A stretch of 64,000 nucleotides of DNA, taken from positions 25,285,457 through 25,349,456 of the forward strand of contig OW388290.1 in NCBI GenBank assembly GCA_936450465.1, in the 5' to 3' direction. The notes beneath the pieces are model-generated. The model was not told the DNA's origin. It ran no database searches and saw only the letters and a program-made list of their open reading frames with translations. The position numbers and the translations under genes were made by a program. Shown piece after piece: positions 22,893 to 34,349 of this stretch (its first letter is position 1; each line of letters begins with the position of its first letter). Source of the DNA: Gibbula magus. Taxonomy: Eukaryota > Mollusca > Gastropoda > Trochida > Trochidae.

Positions 22893-24986
22893 AATACTCT
22901 CCTGTAGTTAATTGACTCATTACCCAAGCATATGTTCCAATTGTACTTTCCTTCTTTTTTTTTGTATTTTCACAGTCAGAGGGTTTCTTTGTTCTAACAT
23001 ATCATGACATTATTTTCCGTCTTCATCATGATTTTGATAACACGGAATGTGGTTAGTTCTTTCTTCACATGTGAAACACCGTGTCAAGCATGGATTTACT
23101 GTGACCCACAACCACCTTTATAACTGAAACCAATTTATATTGTTATTTCTCTCTAATAACTTATGTGAAATATTAGGTACATATTATGTTAATGTAAGTG
23201 TATGTAACTTAATGAAACCATATGTTCAGGTCAATTAAATATGGCGAATCTTTTCTTTAAAACTTGTATGCGTGAGAAACAATTATCTGATGCAAAAAAT
23301 TGCAGAAACCAAGAAACATTACCTGAACTTATTTGATTTTCTGCTTCGTTGCATTTGCTCTGGTCTATGAAAAGACAAACCACGCTTTTAGCTTCAGTGG
23401 TTCATTGTTCCAATTCTTCTCCCGAGACTGATTATTCCTTGTGATGTATGTTATGTTATAACAGTCTTCCCTGCAGTCGGAATGTCGAATTTTAAAGTGT
23501 CAGTAATTTCATGAATAAACGACCCTGTGAAGGAAACCATACAAAATGCTCAACAGCATTATATAAAATTAAAAAAAAAACCCACAATAATGCTGCCAAA
23601 AACATATTTTTCAAAATCTTAAATTATCAAAGGTTCTATAAAGAAGCATCCACAATTCCAGTTTATCAGGAAATGATAATTATACGATTATGTACATGTA
23701 TGTTCAAACACACAAACTATGGATATGGAACATTTTTGGACTTTAATTCATGAACAATCTTTAGGTAAGACCTCATAAAAAGCAAAAACGTCATAAATTA
23801 CTCTTCTGACTTGGTCAAAAATGTATGTATGAAATCTTACTTTCGTTGGCTTTAAAGACATGGTGTAACTATGTTTTCAGTCATAAGTATCACTCGAGGA
23901 TGAACTTATCTAACATATTAGTTGGTGTGATTACTTTTAAAGTAAATACAATTACTTGGTCCTGATAGCTCTATTGGAGAATAGGGTGCTTGTGTCCAAC
24001 TATATTTATATCTATTTGGGAATCATCTCTCATCATTCAGATCCAAACAGAATTATTTTTAATTTCCTTATAGTGTGCGTTCAGAAGATAATATATTGGC
24101 AGGCGATGCAGACTAATAGATGAGTTGCCGTGCAGCAGGATAATATCCAACACAGTCAGCTGTGATATGGATACTAGATACAGTAATGTCAGATACAAAT
24201 ACTGCATTCCCTGTTAATCAGGCATTGGTACACCATACATGAATATGACATTTTAGGATAAATTAGACATTCTGACCACGATAAATGCCTTGCTTACTTT
24301 GACTCCTTGTATCGTTTGGGTATTAGGTAATAGCGGATGATGCCTGACTCGGAGGGTATGGTTTCGATTCTTGCAATGAAACTGTACATGTCATATAGAA
24401 TAAAACCCCTACCCCATTGCAGTTATTGAAACAGTTTCAAAGTTTCCAACGCATAATCATGGCAACACACTTTTTATTGATACTAGAGATGACTTCGTTG
24501 ATAACGTTATTCAAAATGCAATTTCGTAATTGCACACAAGTTATATATGTACACTCATTGTTTGCGCCTTGTCAAGCTACATAGATAGCATTTTTTACTG
24601 TTAACATGATATTTGCTTCTAATTATCATTATGGGTGTATTTCACAAATAGTCACACACAGTACAAATATCCGTATAATCAACAATCTACCTAGCTCACT
24701 ATAACGTTATTCCAAATATAACGTGAAAACATAAGAAGTGTACATGTCAATTTCGCACATATGCACACATTACGTAATAATTATTGTTTCTGCGTATGTG
24801 GCGCATTTTGTCATCTTTGACATAAAATAATTGTTAATGAAGTGTCAAGGAAAGCATGTTATTTTCGAGATATTTACTTTCTGTTTAAATGTCGGATGCG
24901 CGCTCAAATAATACAAAATCTACACTCGTTTATTAAAAGACATTTGCTCTGGTAATAATTTCTGTTTACGATTTTCATGCTCTAAG
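22893..24986. other. Unassigned AT-rich DNA
   Basis: No gene recognised. A block at about 24321-24390 (GATGATGCCTGACTCGGAGG, then GGTTTCGATTCTTG) resembles one at 37281-37330 (GATGGTGCCTGACTCTGAGG) and may be a decayed tRNA-derived repeat. The 80-codon frame at 23511-23753 is not recognisable. Confidence 0.5.
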
Positions 24987-25024
24987 CAGTCAGGGACACG
25001 TCGGCTTTCCGTCTCGTTACAATG

Positions 25025-25192
25025 GGACGGTATGCCGTCTAAAAATTAGTGTCTTATAAAGATGGCATGCCGTCTATAAAACGTATTAGACGGAATCCCG
25101 TCTTAATGATTCAGGGGAGAGTTCATTGTGTCAAATGTTAAAAAATTAAGACGGCATGCCATCTTCATATTTCACAAGACGGCATGCTGTCT
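25025..25192. repeat. Left cluster of AGACGGCATGCCGTCT palindromes
   Basis: Five copies start at 25025, 25060, 25088, 25149 and 25177. Each is 16 bp with at most a few substitutions, and most contain GCATGC at the centre. Spacing is irregular (35, 28, 61 and 28 bp), unlike a satellite or CRISPR array. Subterminal clusters like this are typical transposase-binding regions. Confidence 0.85.
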
Positions 25193-25452
25193 CATATTTA
25201 AAAATATAACAGCATGGCTGTATTGTGCTTACTTGGGAGTTACCGACTGAGACCGAGGTGTTCCAGTTAGAGCCCTCGCGCACGTGAATCACGAGGCAGA
25301 GGTGTTCATGTTTCACGTGCTCGATGGTTCGTCTAACTTGAACCCCATCTCAACACTACATCAAACCACAAACAGAATTGACAACTGTTAATATACAAAT
25401 TATTGACATTTTACCTGTTAAATGTATTTTATTGTGATTATACCAGCAAACT

Positions 25453-25695
25453 ATGGCAGATAAAGTATATATTTATATTTTAAATTGTTCAAATACTCAT
25501 AAACTGTCACTTGTATTTGTTTGTTTATTTTTATGTTTATTTTGGAGTAAACCACAATGTTTCGCGCTTGAAAATAATAGAATTGATCTATATTTAAACT
25601 GGAAACGTATCATAATTATTTTGGGTCGAAAAAAAGTAAATTTGCGAAAAACTAAGAGTATATATTTCAATACGAAAATACGAAATGTCTATTAA
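25453..25695 (+). other. Unrecognised 80-codon open frame inside the TIR element
   Basis: It begins with ATGGCAGATAAAG and includes a hydrophobic run (LVFVCLFLCLFW) that could be a membrane segment or signal anchor, followed by a lysine-rich tail. Codon use simply mirrors the AT-rich surroundings. I see no transposase motif. It is probably a chance frame. Confidence 0.15.
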
Positions 25696-26019
25696 CATAC
25701 ACAATGGCTCTTATAGGTATAGCTTAATCAGTCAGAATGCTTTAACTACTTTCGAGCAGGCAATTTATTGTGAACACCTTTAAATGACAGGGCCGAAAAA
25801 CATTCGTTATATAATTCTTTACTTGTTTCAGGGGTCTTATTTAGCCATTGGTTACACTGTTTATGTTTCTTTTCGCGAGAGTGATGGATTTTGAGTTAGA
25901 ACGGCGTGCTATAGTTCCTCTAAAGTGACAAAAAAGACTACCATGCAAACTTATAACCATTTTGGTCAAATCAAATCTAAGAACTCTAATCAATTGCTCA
26001 ATCAATTGCATAGAAATGT

Positions 26020-26100
26020 CATTCCCATGTCATCTGGTTGTAGTGTTAGTTCACTCGACCAGAAACCATCAGGTTGCAGGTTCGATCCTACAGTTCCTCG
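26020..26100 (+). repeat. tRNA-like remnant
   Basis: TGGTTGTAGTGTTAG resembles an A-box region, and AGGTTCGATCC about 55 bases later is a good B box. Stems do not close. It is probably a decayed SINE head nested in the 25-28 kb element. Confidence 0.4.
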
Positions 26101-26466
26101 AACGTATTTGTGATCAGTGTGAAAGTGCCAATTCATCTGCCATCTTATACAAACGTTTGATGTAAAATGAGGAAGCTTGTCACAGCATTAACATTTTACA
26201 TCGAAATATGTAATATTTTTGTCTGTGGAAATCGAGTTATTACATAATAACAGTGATCTTGAGTTTGAATAATGTTGTTTGAAAATAGCCTGCATCATTA
26301 GCGTTTTGATAGCCCAGCCGTTCAATAGTAACAGTGTAAAAGATGTTTCTATATGTGTTGACAAGATTAAATTCACCATTGATGATGCTGATACCTTTCT
26401 ATTATTTGTAATAAATGCCTTCAGTGGTATCGATAATTAACATATATAGTTAAAGACATTAACACA

Positions 26467-26790
26467 AGTGCGGAATAGCGCAGTGGTTAGCGCGTTCGAC
26501 TTCGGATCAAGAGGTCCGGGGTTCGAATCCCGCCAGGGGCACGGCAACTTTGTCTGCAGTAGAGAACTGGTCTACACGCAGTAAGGTTTGGGTGCAATGC
26601 TACACTGAGTCTACACTGAGTTTCAGCGTAGTAACACCCATGGTTCGCTAGTTCCAGCCGCTGCTCGCAGGTTTCACCGCAGTGCATAGCCACATGGCGT
26701 TGCGGGCTTTCTCCCTGCCATAATACTAGCAGCCGCGATATAAGTGAAATACTCTTGAAAGCGGCGTTAAACCCCAACTCACTCACTCAC
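26467..26790 (+). mobile_element. tRNA-Arg-derived SINE, copy 1 (complete)
   Basis: The head (26470-26541) carries TAGCGCAGTGG (A box), an anticodon-arm region with CTTCGGATCA as in tRNA-Arg(UCG), and GGTTCGAATCC (B box). The body holds TCTGCAGTAGAGAACTG and CACATGGCGTTGCGGGCTTT. The end is GGCGTTAAACCCCAACTCAC plus ACTCACTCAC. ACATTAACACA flanks both sides (26456-26466 and 26789-26799), an 11-bp target duplication, so this is an unambiguous retroposition into the 25-28 kb element. A short internal duplication (CTACACTGAGT twice) distinguishes this copy. Frames across it give familiar spurious proteins (GGIRTPDL) that are not genes. Confidence 0.93.
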
Positions 26791-26817
26791 ATTAACACAC
26801 TCTCATGGATGTCATGT

Positions 26818-26900
26818 GGTTTTACAACACTCGTGCCAGTAAAATTATGTTTCCCTTCCTAGGGACAAGATAATTTTACAGTCGTTCGTGTTGTAAAAAC
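26818..26900. repeat. Small foldback hairpin
   Basis: TTTTACAACAC..GTAAAATTAT is mirrored by ATAATTTTAC..GTGTTGTAAAA around an AGGGA-containing centre. It lies directly after the SINE inside the 25-28 kb element. Confidence 0.75.
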
Positions 26901-27079
26901 ATTATGACATCTCCATTCGGATATGAATCTCTATTTATTCGATTGTGGAGAACTTGCTTCACCATACCATAAAACAAGGTTAAGATAATTTACAATTACT
27001 AAAACTAAAATACCATAAAGCCTTATAGCTGTTTGCTGACATACTGTCCAAACATACTTGGCTCTATAAGTGATCAGAC

Positions 27080-27155
27080 CTAAGATAATAATAATAATAG
27101 TGCATATTTATAAAGCTCACATATCCACGCTCGAAAGCATGCTCAAAGCGCTAAA
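27080..27155 (+). repeat. ATAATAATA..GCTCAAAGCGCT repeat fragment
   Basis: A run of ATA triplets is followed by GTGCATATTTATAAAGC, CATATCCACGCTC and AGCATGCTCAAAGCGCT. I recall this type of sequence as a common interspersed repeat in marine invertebrates; the family name is not known to me. Confidence 0.4.
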
Positions 27156-27462
27156 TATACATCAAATCTAAGCCATAATAAATAATTTGCCCTAGCAATC
27201 TAAGCCATAGTAAATAGATAAAACAATATAAATTCATGAGGTTGAAACCATACATTTTCTAAATCGACAAAGTATAACCCCTATTTGCCAAGACAACTGT
27301 ACACATATTTTGGGGCCACACCAAATCTACAAGTTATAATCCCCATCTTCCAAGCTGTCGACGAAGACGACGACACATGTTAATTTTTTTACCCGTGGTC
27401 CTTGGTTGAGATCACAGATTCCAATGGGAAAAGGTCTTGACACACGATATGACAATAGTTTT

Positions 27463-27698
27463 AGACGGCATGCCATCTTTATAAGACAATATGTTTTAGA
27501 CGGCATGCCATCTTTATAAGACAATATTTTATTGTTGTAAAGAGACGGAAAGCCGTCATTTATTCATAAAAAGATATTTATAATTTAAATTTCAAATAAT
27601 GATGTCTCCCTTCTGACAATAAAGACGGCATGCCGTCCAATTTATTTAAAGATGGCATGCCGTCCAGAATTATGTTTTTATAAGACGGCATACCGTCT
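27463..27698. repeat. Right cluster of AGACGGCATGCCGTCT palindromes
   Basis: Six copies start at 27463, 27498, 27543, 27623, 27650 and 27683. The first two are identical (AGACGGCATGCCATCT) and share the following TTATAAGACAATAT, a local 35-bp duplication. A degenerate AGACGCCATGTCT is at about 28062. Confidence 0.85.
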
Positions 27699-28353
27699 GA
27701 TATCACAAAACATGCCCAATATATGCCCATTTACTAAAAGAAATGATTCTCTCAATACAAGAAATGATCAACATGTTTTTGCATATCCCTATGCTGTAAT
27801 ATCTTATCTTTGAGTATGCACTCTTTGAGTTAAATCCTAGGCACAGACATTGAGATATATCGATAAAATCAATACCACTCCTCACTCTGCCTTTCAATGT
27901 TTTTCGTAATTTTCTCTGGTCTGAAAGAGAGCATCCATCTTTTTGTAGTTCAGATCATCAGAGGGAAGGGGGCATTTATTGTTTCCAAAATATTATGGCT
28001 TTGTTTGATCTTGTGTTTTCTATATGCTTGAATGAATGGGTAAGCTATCTTATAGTGTTTTAGACGCCATGTCTAAAATCAAGGACGGAAAGCCGACGTG
28101 TCCCTGACTGCTAAGAGGATAAACATATTTCGCTTTTTAACGTTCAATACTCTCACATATACATGGATTGGAAATTATTTAAAACAAAATATGTTTGTAA
28201 TTGATTGCAGTCATGTAAAAAAGGATTATGCTGATTAAAGTTCCACAGATAGGTTGTGACAGATTGCATTGCACGCACAGCATATCTGATATATCTCACT
28301 CGCATTAAAATTCCCTTTTCATCTTTCCATATCTCATATTAAAATATCATATT

Positions 28354-28452
28354 TGAATGCTGATATCATTCAACGCTATTCGCTGCTATCGAACTTCAAA
28401 GGAATCATCTTAATGAAGCATTAAACTATTGATTTCCACGCAGCTTTAATGT
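28354..28452 (+). repeat. Dispersed repeat block, copy 1
   Basis: ATCGAACTTCAAAGGAAT, AAGCATTAAACTATTGATTT and CCACGCAGCTTT match in order the block at 40122-40225 (ATCGAACTTCAAAGAAAT, AAGCTATTGATTCCC, ATGCAACTCTTT). Confidence 0.6.
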
Positions 28453-28455
28453 TAT

Positions 28456-28920
28456 TCCATGCATTGAAAGAGAAGCAAATTTACTGTGCAGCATCTAAAG
28501 TAGCACGAAATATAACAAGTAGTGCATTTTGTATCTTAAATGTTCTGCTTCTAGTTGCCTATATATATTTGTTTGATGGCTCCTATTTTCTTATTGACAA
28601 GAACTGTTGTTATTAAACTTATTAGTTTTATAAATTATCAGAAACGATTCAATATAAAAATAAATGATTTTGTCTGGTTAATTTACTATTGGTGCAGTTT
28701 TAATGTTCTCTCATTCATTAAAAGAGAAGCAAATTTACTGTGCAGCACGCAATATAGCAAGTAGTGTGTTTTGTATCTTAAATGAAAATTGAAAAGGATA
28801 ACACTTTCACGTAGTGACAAGAATTGTTGTTATTAAACTTATTAGTATTACAAATAATCACAAACGATTCATTATAAAAAATAAATGGTTTTGTCTGGTT
28901 AGTTGACAATTGGTGAGCAA
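28456..28920 (+). repeat. Tandem duplication, two units of about 220-255 bp
   Basis: AAGAGAAGCAAATTTACTGT with GCAGCA occurs at about 28469 and 28723. TTGTTATTAAACTTATTAGT occurs at about 28606 and 28829. AACGATTC..AAATGATTTTGTCTGGTT occurs at about 28643, with the same block at 28865. The order is kept, so this is a head-to-tail duplication with a few indels. The unit is non-coding. Confidence 0.8.
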
Positions 28921-31900
28921 TTTCATATTTGATTTTTCTGTTATTCTCTAACGTTGTTTTGAATGTATGTTCATATTATTGTTTAAGTTTTTTAATACAT
29001 GTTTCTTGTGATGGTATATCTAAACATACAATCAGAAGATCAACAAAGGCGTCCTATAATCATAACCATGTTTGTCAAAGGTCCATGTATATGTTGTTGT
29101 TATATACTGATGTACATAATAATCTGTTGACATATTACAGTATATCATTTCATCTTTTAAATTTATGATGTTTGTCTATGACTGTCATTTACTTCAAAAT
29201 AAGGACACACAGCAAGTTTGTGGCAACAAAATAATCTATAACGACCCGTCAAAGTCTTTGAATAAAGATTATATAGGTTCATAGATGTCCTTTCTCATTC
29301 ATCTTAACAACCTCGTAATGTATCTGAGAGAATCTGTCAGTACCAAGCTGAATTAAAAGGAGGTTTACGTTTTAATGTGCGAGTATGCATATTCTTGTCA
29401 AATATAAAGCTTGACAACAAAAACATTCAATCACATAAAGTGGGAAAGCTATGAAAATTGATGCCGTTATCCAGATGACAATGTATCTGTTACTTTCGGC
29501 ATTGAGCTTATTATTTCTAATATTGTTCTGTCTGTGACATAACTATCACATATATATGTAATCAATAATATCCCCAAGATAGGCATGTACTTATGACAGA
29601 ACAATAAGTGTTTTCCAAGTATGACTTCAGCTTTGTTACCGTTGTCAATAGTATGATAGTGTAAATATTCCCTTAATTCAATTATTTTATATGTCATTGT
29701 GTAGTAATTTTTAAATTGCAGCAAACATCACGTTTTATAAGCTCTGTTTCATACCGCCACCCTTCCGTTTTGCTTACTTTGGGATATTGCAATTACTTAC
29801 GAATTCAACGTAATTCCTCATTGAATATTGATAATAATAAATATAGATGAAGGGGTTATTTTGATTTGAGACAGTTACTTATGTGGTTCCTTTTTGTAAA
29901 TAGATACAATTGTAATACAGTTGTCATAACTAATAACATTAAGGTAAAAGATAAACTACGTATGTGTTAATGGCCACATTAATTGATGTAATGCCTGAAA
30001 TCAACTGTTCTTTCCTTTTGTTATGGGTAGATACATGTATTCAATGCAGTGAATTGTGCGAGCGTTTTTCTGGAAGTAGCGAAATACGGAAGTATTATTC
30101 ACGGAATGTTTACATTTACGAACTGAAGGTCTCCAGTAATTGAGTCATTTGATAATACTTCTCAAATCGGGATATATAGCTAAATACTGAATGTGTTTTA
30201 CAATTCAAGACACTTTTTATGCATAAACGTATACTTTAATCCGTTATACTTTTGCGACATATTACTACACAAAGTGTATACATTGTCTATTGCTTCAGGT
30301 TGGGGGTCACATATAAGAATGTCAAGGCAAAGGGACCACCGCATTTGACGCATGTTAATATTTGATCAAATAAATTTTGAATTTCTACAACAATCCATGT
30401 TAAAGTAAATATGTTTGCAATTTTGTTCTTTCTTTCTGTTTTTTTTGTGGCCACTTATAACCCATTGGAATAGCCTGTCAAAATGTCAACCAATATATCA
30501 ATGTCAAGAATCCTTACATTCATTCCCTGCTGGGCATCCCTTACACTTCTCACGACATAGTATTTATATGATGAATCCCTTTTGGTTCTAAAATCTAATA
30601 TTTATTTGATGTCATGAGTAATGAGTAAGCTACTTGACATAGCTCTTTCATATAACGATCCCACGTGGTTTGTTTTGCGAAGGTTATTGATGAATAAATT
30701 GACGGATTGGTTGCAGTTTCGGTATTGGTTTCGAATTAAATTTCTAAAGAACAGTAGGAGAACATATTTATTCTATAATTTACCATTATTGCACCCACTT
30801 AATCAATACCCTTTCTATTTTGTACACAAGGCAAAGCTATACATCACCCAGAAGAATCTAACAGTTTTCTGACAGAGGAATATGCCATAAATAACCTGTT
30901 ATTGAACCTACTTCACATTTGGAATCAAGAATCGTAACTCATATTTTTAATTATTTTGCATCCAAAATATATAAGCTTAGCATTATACAATGAAAAGACA
31001 TAAGAACACTGTTCTTACAATGTATGTATGCTGCCTCTAAATGCCCTTCAAAGACTGAGCACTACAGATTGTACATACATACCGATCTATCATGGTTGTT
31101 CTACACATGTATGTCGGTTTGTATCATGTAACGCGTAACTATGGCTTACGTCAGATTTACATTCATTTTATTGTTGCATAAGTATTTTATATTGTTTTGT
31201 GAGTGATAAAAACAACACTATAGGACAAATCATATTCAAAAATGATCTGGATGACAGGAAACAGACTATTAGTCTCATGGATGATTTCGGCTCTTGAAAT
31301 AATTATTGCAAGTTTGACATGATCTAAAGCGTCTTGCCTCTGTGGATGTCTGTTGACAAGTTGTTTATATGCATAAAGACTACAGTAATGCAGATCAAGT
31401 TTGAAGATGATAAACATGACAACATTTAATTTTACAAGTTGTTGAATCAATCGTCATATTACATGTAATATTAACAAAATATGAAAGTATTATACAATTT
31501 AAGGTTCTTTATCATTTTGCTCATAACGTTACTATAATGAATTTGTAATATCAATGTAACTGAATCATTTCTAACAGAAACAGTTATCAATAAGGGGGAG
31601 GAAGTATAAGTTGTTAGGGTTGGAATTATGTTTTTAGATTCGGGCCAGGACATCCCAATCTTTAAGATAAATGCCTAACGCTTTATTTTTATTTTTTGGA
31701 TTCCTACTATAACGATATGCCTCATTATTTTATATGTATATGCTGAAATAACAGTTTTGTGAACTGCATACTGGAAGAAGAAGAAATATACTTTATTAAT
31801 AATGAATAAATTAATAATGAATCATGAAGTGATTACGTTGGGACAGTATGGCCCTGTCACCACGTTATTGTTGTAATCACAGTTGCATCCTGTTAGACAG

Positions 31901-32639
31901 GGTGACATTACATAGTTAGCATTACAGACAATTCTTGACATATGAAGTATATATTTGTCGTAAGTGGTCTAATCTTCTCATAGCGACTTTACCTGCTCTT
32001 ATTCTATCTGCCACAGAAATGAAATGACGGAATCATGAAGTATTTACGATTAACAGACAGAACTGTCAGAACTGTCACGATTTATGATTGAAATGAATGT
32101 AAATATGACAAAGAATAATTTAATTATGCTAACAACCCGCCATCGATTGTCTTATGAGACACTGTTAAGAGATATCGACATATAAACAACATAAAAAGTT
32201 ATAAGTAAATTGGAAAAGAAGCAGAAGAAACTAGGTAAGGGACTGTCGACAAAAACACATACTTCTTACAGTTAAAATAAAATTGCAACTTGTGCTGCAG
32301 TATATAAATTCTAAAGAATAATTAAAATCGTGCCTTTGATAATCTAACTTGTTAAAACATAATATGTATTCATATATGTATTTAGCAATGTGTATCAATA
32401 TGTATCAAGTGTTTATGTTCATGTATTTGTATGTATTGTTTATATACATGCATATGTTTAATAACCTCTAATTCCCAAAAATGTCCGTATCAACTTCTGT
32501 TTCCAATGTAACTCTGCCGTAATGGCAATAATTTCTTCATCAAATGACAAACTCGTCAATAAACAAGTATTTATTTATCTATAGAAATATCTCATCTTTA
32601 TGTCTTTTAAATTCAAATTTACAATTCATCAAAGTAATT
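28921..32639. other. Unassigned AT-rich DNA
   Basis: Several open frames of 60-87 codons exist, but none resembles a known protein and none shows splice or paralogue support. No tRNA or transposon ends were noticed. Confidence 0.45.
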
Positions 32640-33370
32640 TATTTGAATTAAGGTTACAGTTTGTTTTCAAGCTAAATTTCTTCTTACAAGTAAACATTTC
32701 AGCAAAGTCATTATTTTAATCAAAGTCATTTTTTTTCATCAAAATATTTTTTTCAATCAAAGTCAGGACTTTCATCAAAGTCATATTTATCATCAAAGTC
32801 AGGACTTTCATCAAAGTCATATTTATCATCAGATAAATATTTTCATCAAATCCTTTTTTCACCAAATCACTTTTTTAACCATAGTCAAGATTTTCATCAA
32901 ATTAATTTTGTTTCATCAATTTTGTTTTTTTTCAATTAAAATCACTTTCTCATCAAGTCAATATTGTCATCAAAGAATGTTTTTCACTAAAATCACTTGT
33001 TTTCGTCAAGATTTTCATCAAAGTCATTAGTCATCAAATTTTTTTTTTTCTTCAAAGTATTTTTTTTCCAATCAAAGTCATTTCTTTTCACCAAAGTCAA
33101 TATTTTCATCGGAGTAATACTTTATCATCAAAGTTTTTTAATCATCAAATTATATGTTCAGCAAAGACGCTTTTTAATCATTTAAAAGTCATTTTTTCAT
33201 CAAAGTCAATATTTTCATTAAAGTCTTCTCTTTTTTTTATCGAAGTCACTTTTTTCAGCAAAGTCAATATTTTTTTAATCAAAGTCAATATTTCCATCAA
33301 AATCATTTTTTCACCAAAGTCACCTTTTTCTTATCAAAGTCATTTTTGCCAGCAAAGTCATTTTTTCATT
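32640..33370 (+). repeat. Degenerate TTTCATCAAAGTCA minisatellite
   Basis: More than twenty variants of TTTTTCATCAAAGTCA occur over about 700 bp with unit lengths of roughly 18-30 bases. A cleaner local duplication is AGTCAGGACTTTCATCAAAG with TCATATTTATCATC, occurring twice (32761-32830). Runs of T vary most. Frames through it are not genes. Confidence 0.9.
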
Positions 33371-33522
33371 AAAATAAATTTATGTAAACAATTTTCGAAG
33401 GCATTTCATTACAATATCTCAAGATTGAACCAAATTCTTTTAAGATATTTAAATATTCCAAGATTGAACAGGAGGTTTCAGGTTTTGATCATATCTTCAG
33501 ATTTCCGTACATACCTTAAGAT

Positions 33523-33570
33523 TTGTTATACCATCTTGGAATATGAAAATATTCCAAGATGGTATAACAA
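33523..33570. repeat. Perfect 22-bp stem with GAAA loop
   Basis: TTGTTATACCATCTTGGAAT plus AT (33523-33544) is followed by GAAA and then its exact reverse complement (33549-33570). Flanking text repeats pieces of the stem: ATATTCCAAGATTGAA at about 33452 and TTCCAAGATTGTATAGAA at about 33585, so the hairpin lies in a short local repeat of CCAAGAT motifs. Confidence 0.85.
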
Positions 33571-34349
33571 ATGGTATTTTTTCTTCCAAGATTGTATAGA
33601 ACACTCCTACCCATTCATCACGCTGTGCTTGTATTTCCTCAGGTGATTCTCAGGTGAAAGAATTTGTATGTTAATAATCAATAACCTCTAGATGACTTTG
33701 CCTACATAAACATGTTTTAATATTGTTCAATATAGGCCTATAGAATGGTGATATTAAATAGTAATCCTAGATTTCACATAACTGTGATTGTCTGATAAGT
33801 CAGTATGTTCAATGACCAAAATAATGCTGTGTTTAATTAAGAACAGTGTATCAGGTACAATGTAAGAAACATTTACTTTACTCCACACTACAGGAATACA
33901 AAAGTATTTAGAAGTCAGATCGGTAGCCGGAGTGTGTCAATGATTCGCGATTAGACAGAATCCTATCATCATGTTTTTATCTCTTAGCAAACATGTTGTC
34001 AAGTATGACCGTGTTTTGTGTTCTATTTATGCATACTATTTAGGATGTAATATTATCTTGTTGAAAATGGTTTTGTATGGGGAGCAACATTTATATAAGG
34101 GAAACCCTGATTGTTCAATCCAACGTACTTATAAAAGTACAACGAAGAATATTGTTTATACCTATCCTTGTTATAGGCACTCAATGTCTCTGATAGTAAA
34201 ATGAATATTAAGCATTTTGAAACCAAAAATTGTGGTTTTAGAAATGTTAGTTAACATGTTCATGATTTATGTATGTTTGCAAGCATGTATTTTTAAAATA
34301 ACTGTTTTATAGGCACTTAATACAACAGACAGAACATGCTGAGAAGAAG
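33571..34349. other. Unassigned AT-rich DNA
   Basis: A 77-codon frame (33971-34204) is present but unrecognised. Nothing else stands out. Confidence 0.5.

Larger units (their letters stand above)
24987..28110. mobile_element. 3.1 kb TIR element with arrays of a 16-bp palindrome
   Basis: The element begins CAGTCAGGGACACGTCGGCT and ends with the exact inverse. The inverted repeat is 27 bp without mismatch from CAGTC to CCGTC, and 31 bp with one mismatch if flanking bases are included. CTAAG flanks both ends (24982-24986 and 28111-28115), a candidate 5-bp target duplication. The 16-bp palindrome AGACGGCATGCCGTCT, or a variant with a few changes, occurs at 25025, 25060, 25088, 25149, 25177, 27463, 27498, 27543, 27623, 27650 and 27683. 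These form two clusters next to the two ends, and the TIR tip itself carries CGGCTTTCCGTC. Inside are a SINE, a small hairpin and an ATAATA-type repeat. No transposase frame is visible, so the element is non-autonomous. The superfamily is unknown to me. Confidence 0.85.

Noticed and set aside
26470..26541. Functional tRNA-Arg gene
   Set aside because: A and B boxes are present, but the acceptor stem does not pair and the sequence continues into a SINE body with target duplications.
26487..26786. 99-residue protein on the minus strand containing GGIRTPDL
   Set aside because: It lies entirely within the tRNA-derived SINE. The same frames appear in the copies at 42.4 and 53.5 kb and are common spurious annotations.
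24987..28110. CRISPR array from the repeated 16-mer
   Set aside because: The repeats are palindromic, irregularly spaced, imperfect, split in two clusters next to TIRs, and the DNA is eukaryotic. A transposon structure explains them.
32640..33370. CRISPR-like or coding repeat array
   Set aside because: Unit length and sequence drift continuously and no unique spacers exist; it is a degenerate minisatellite.
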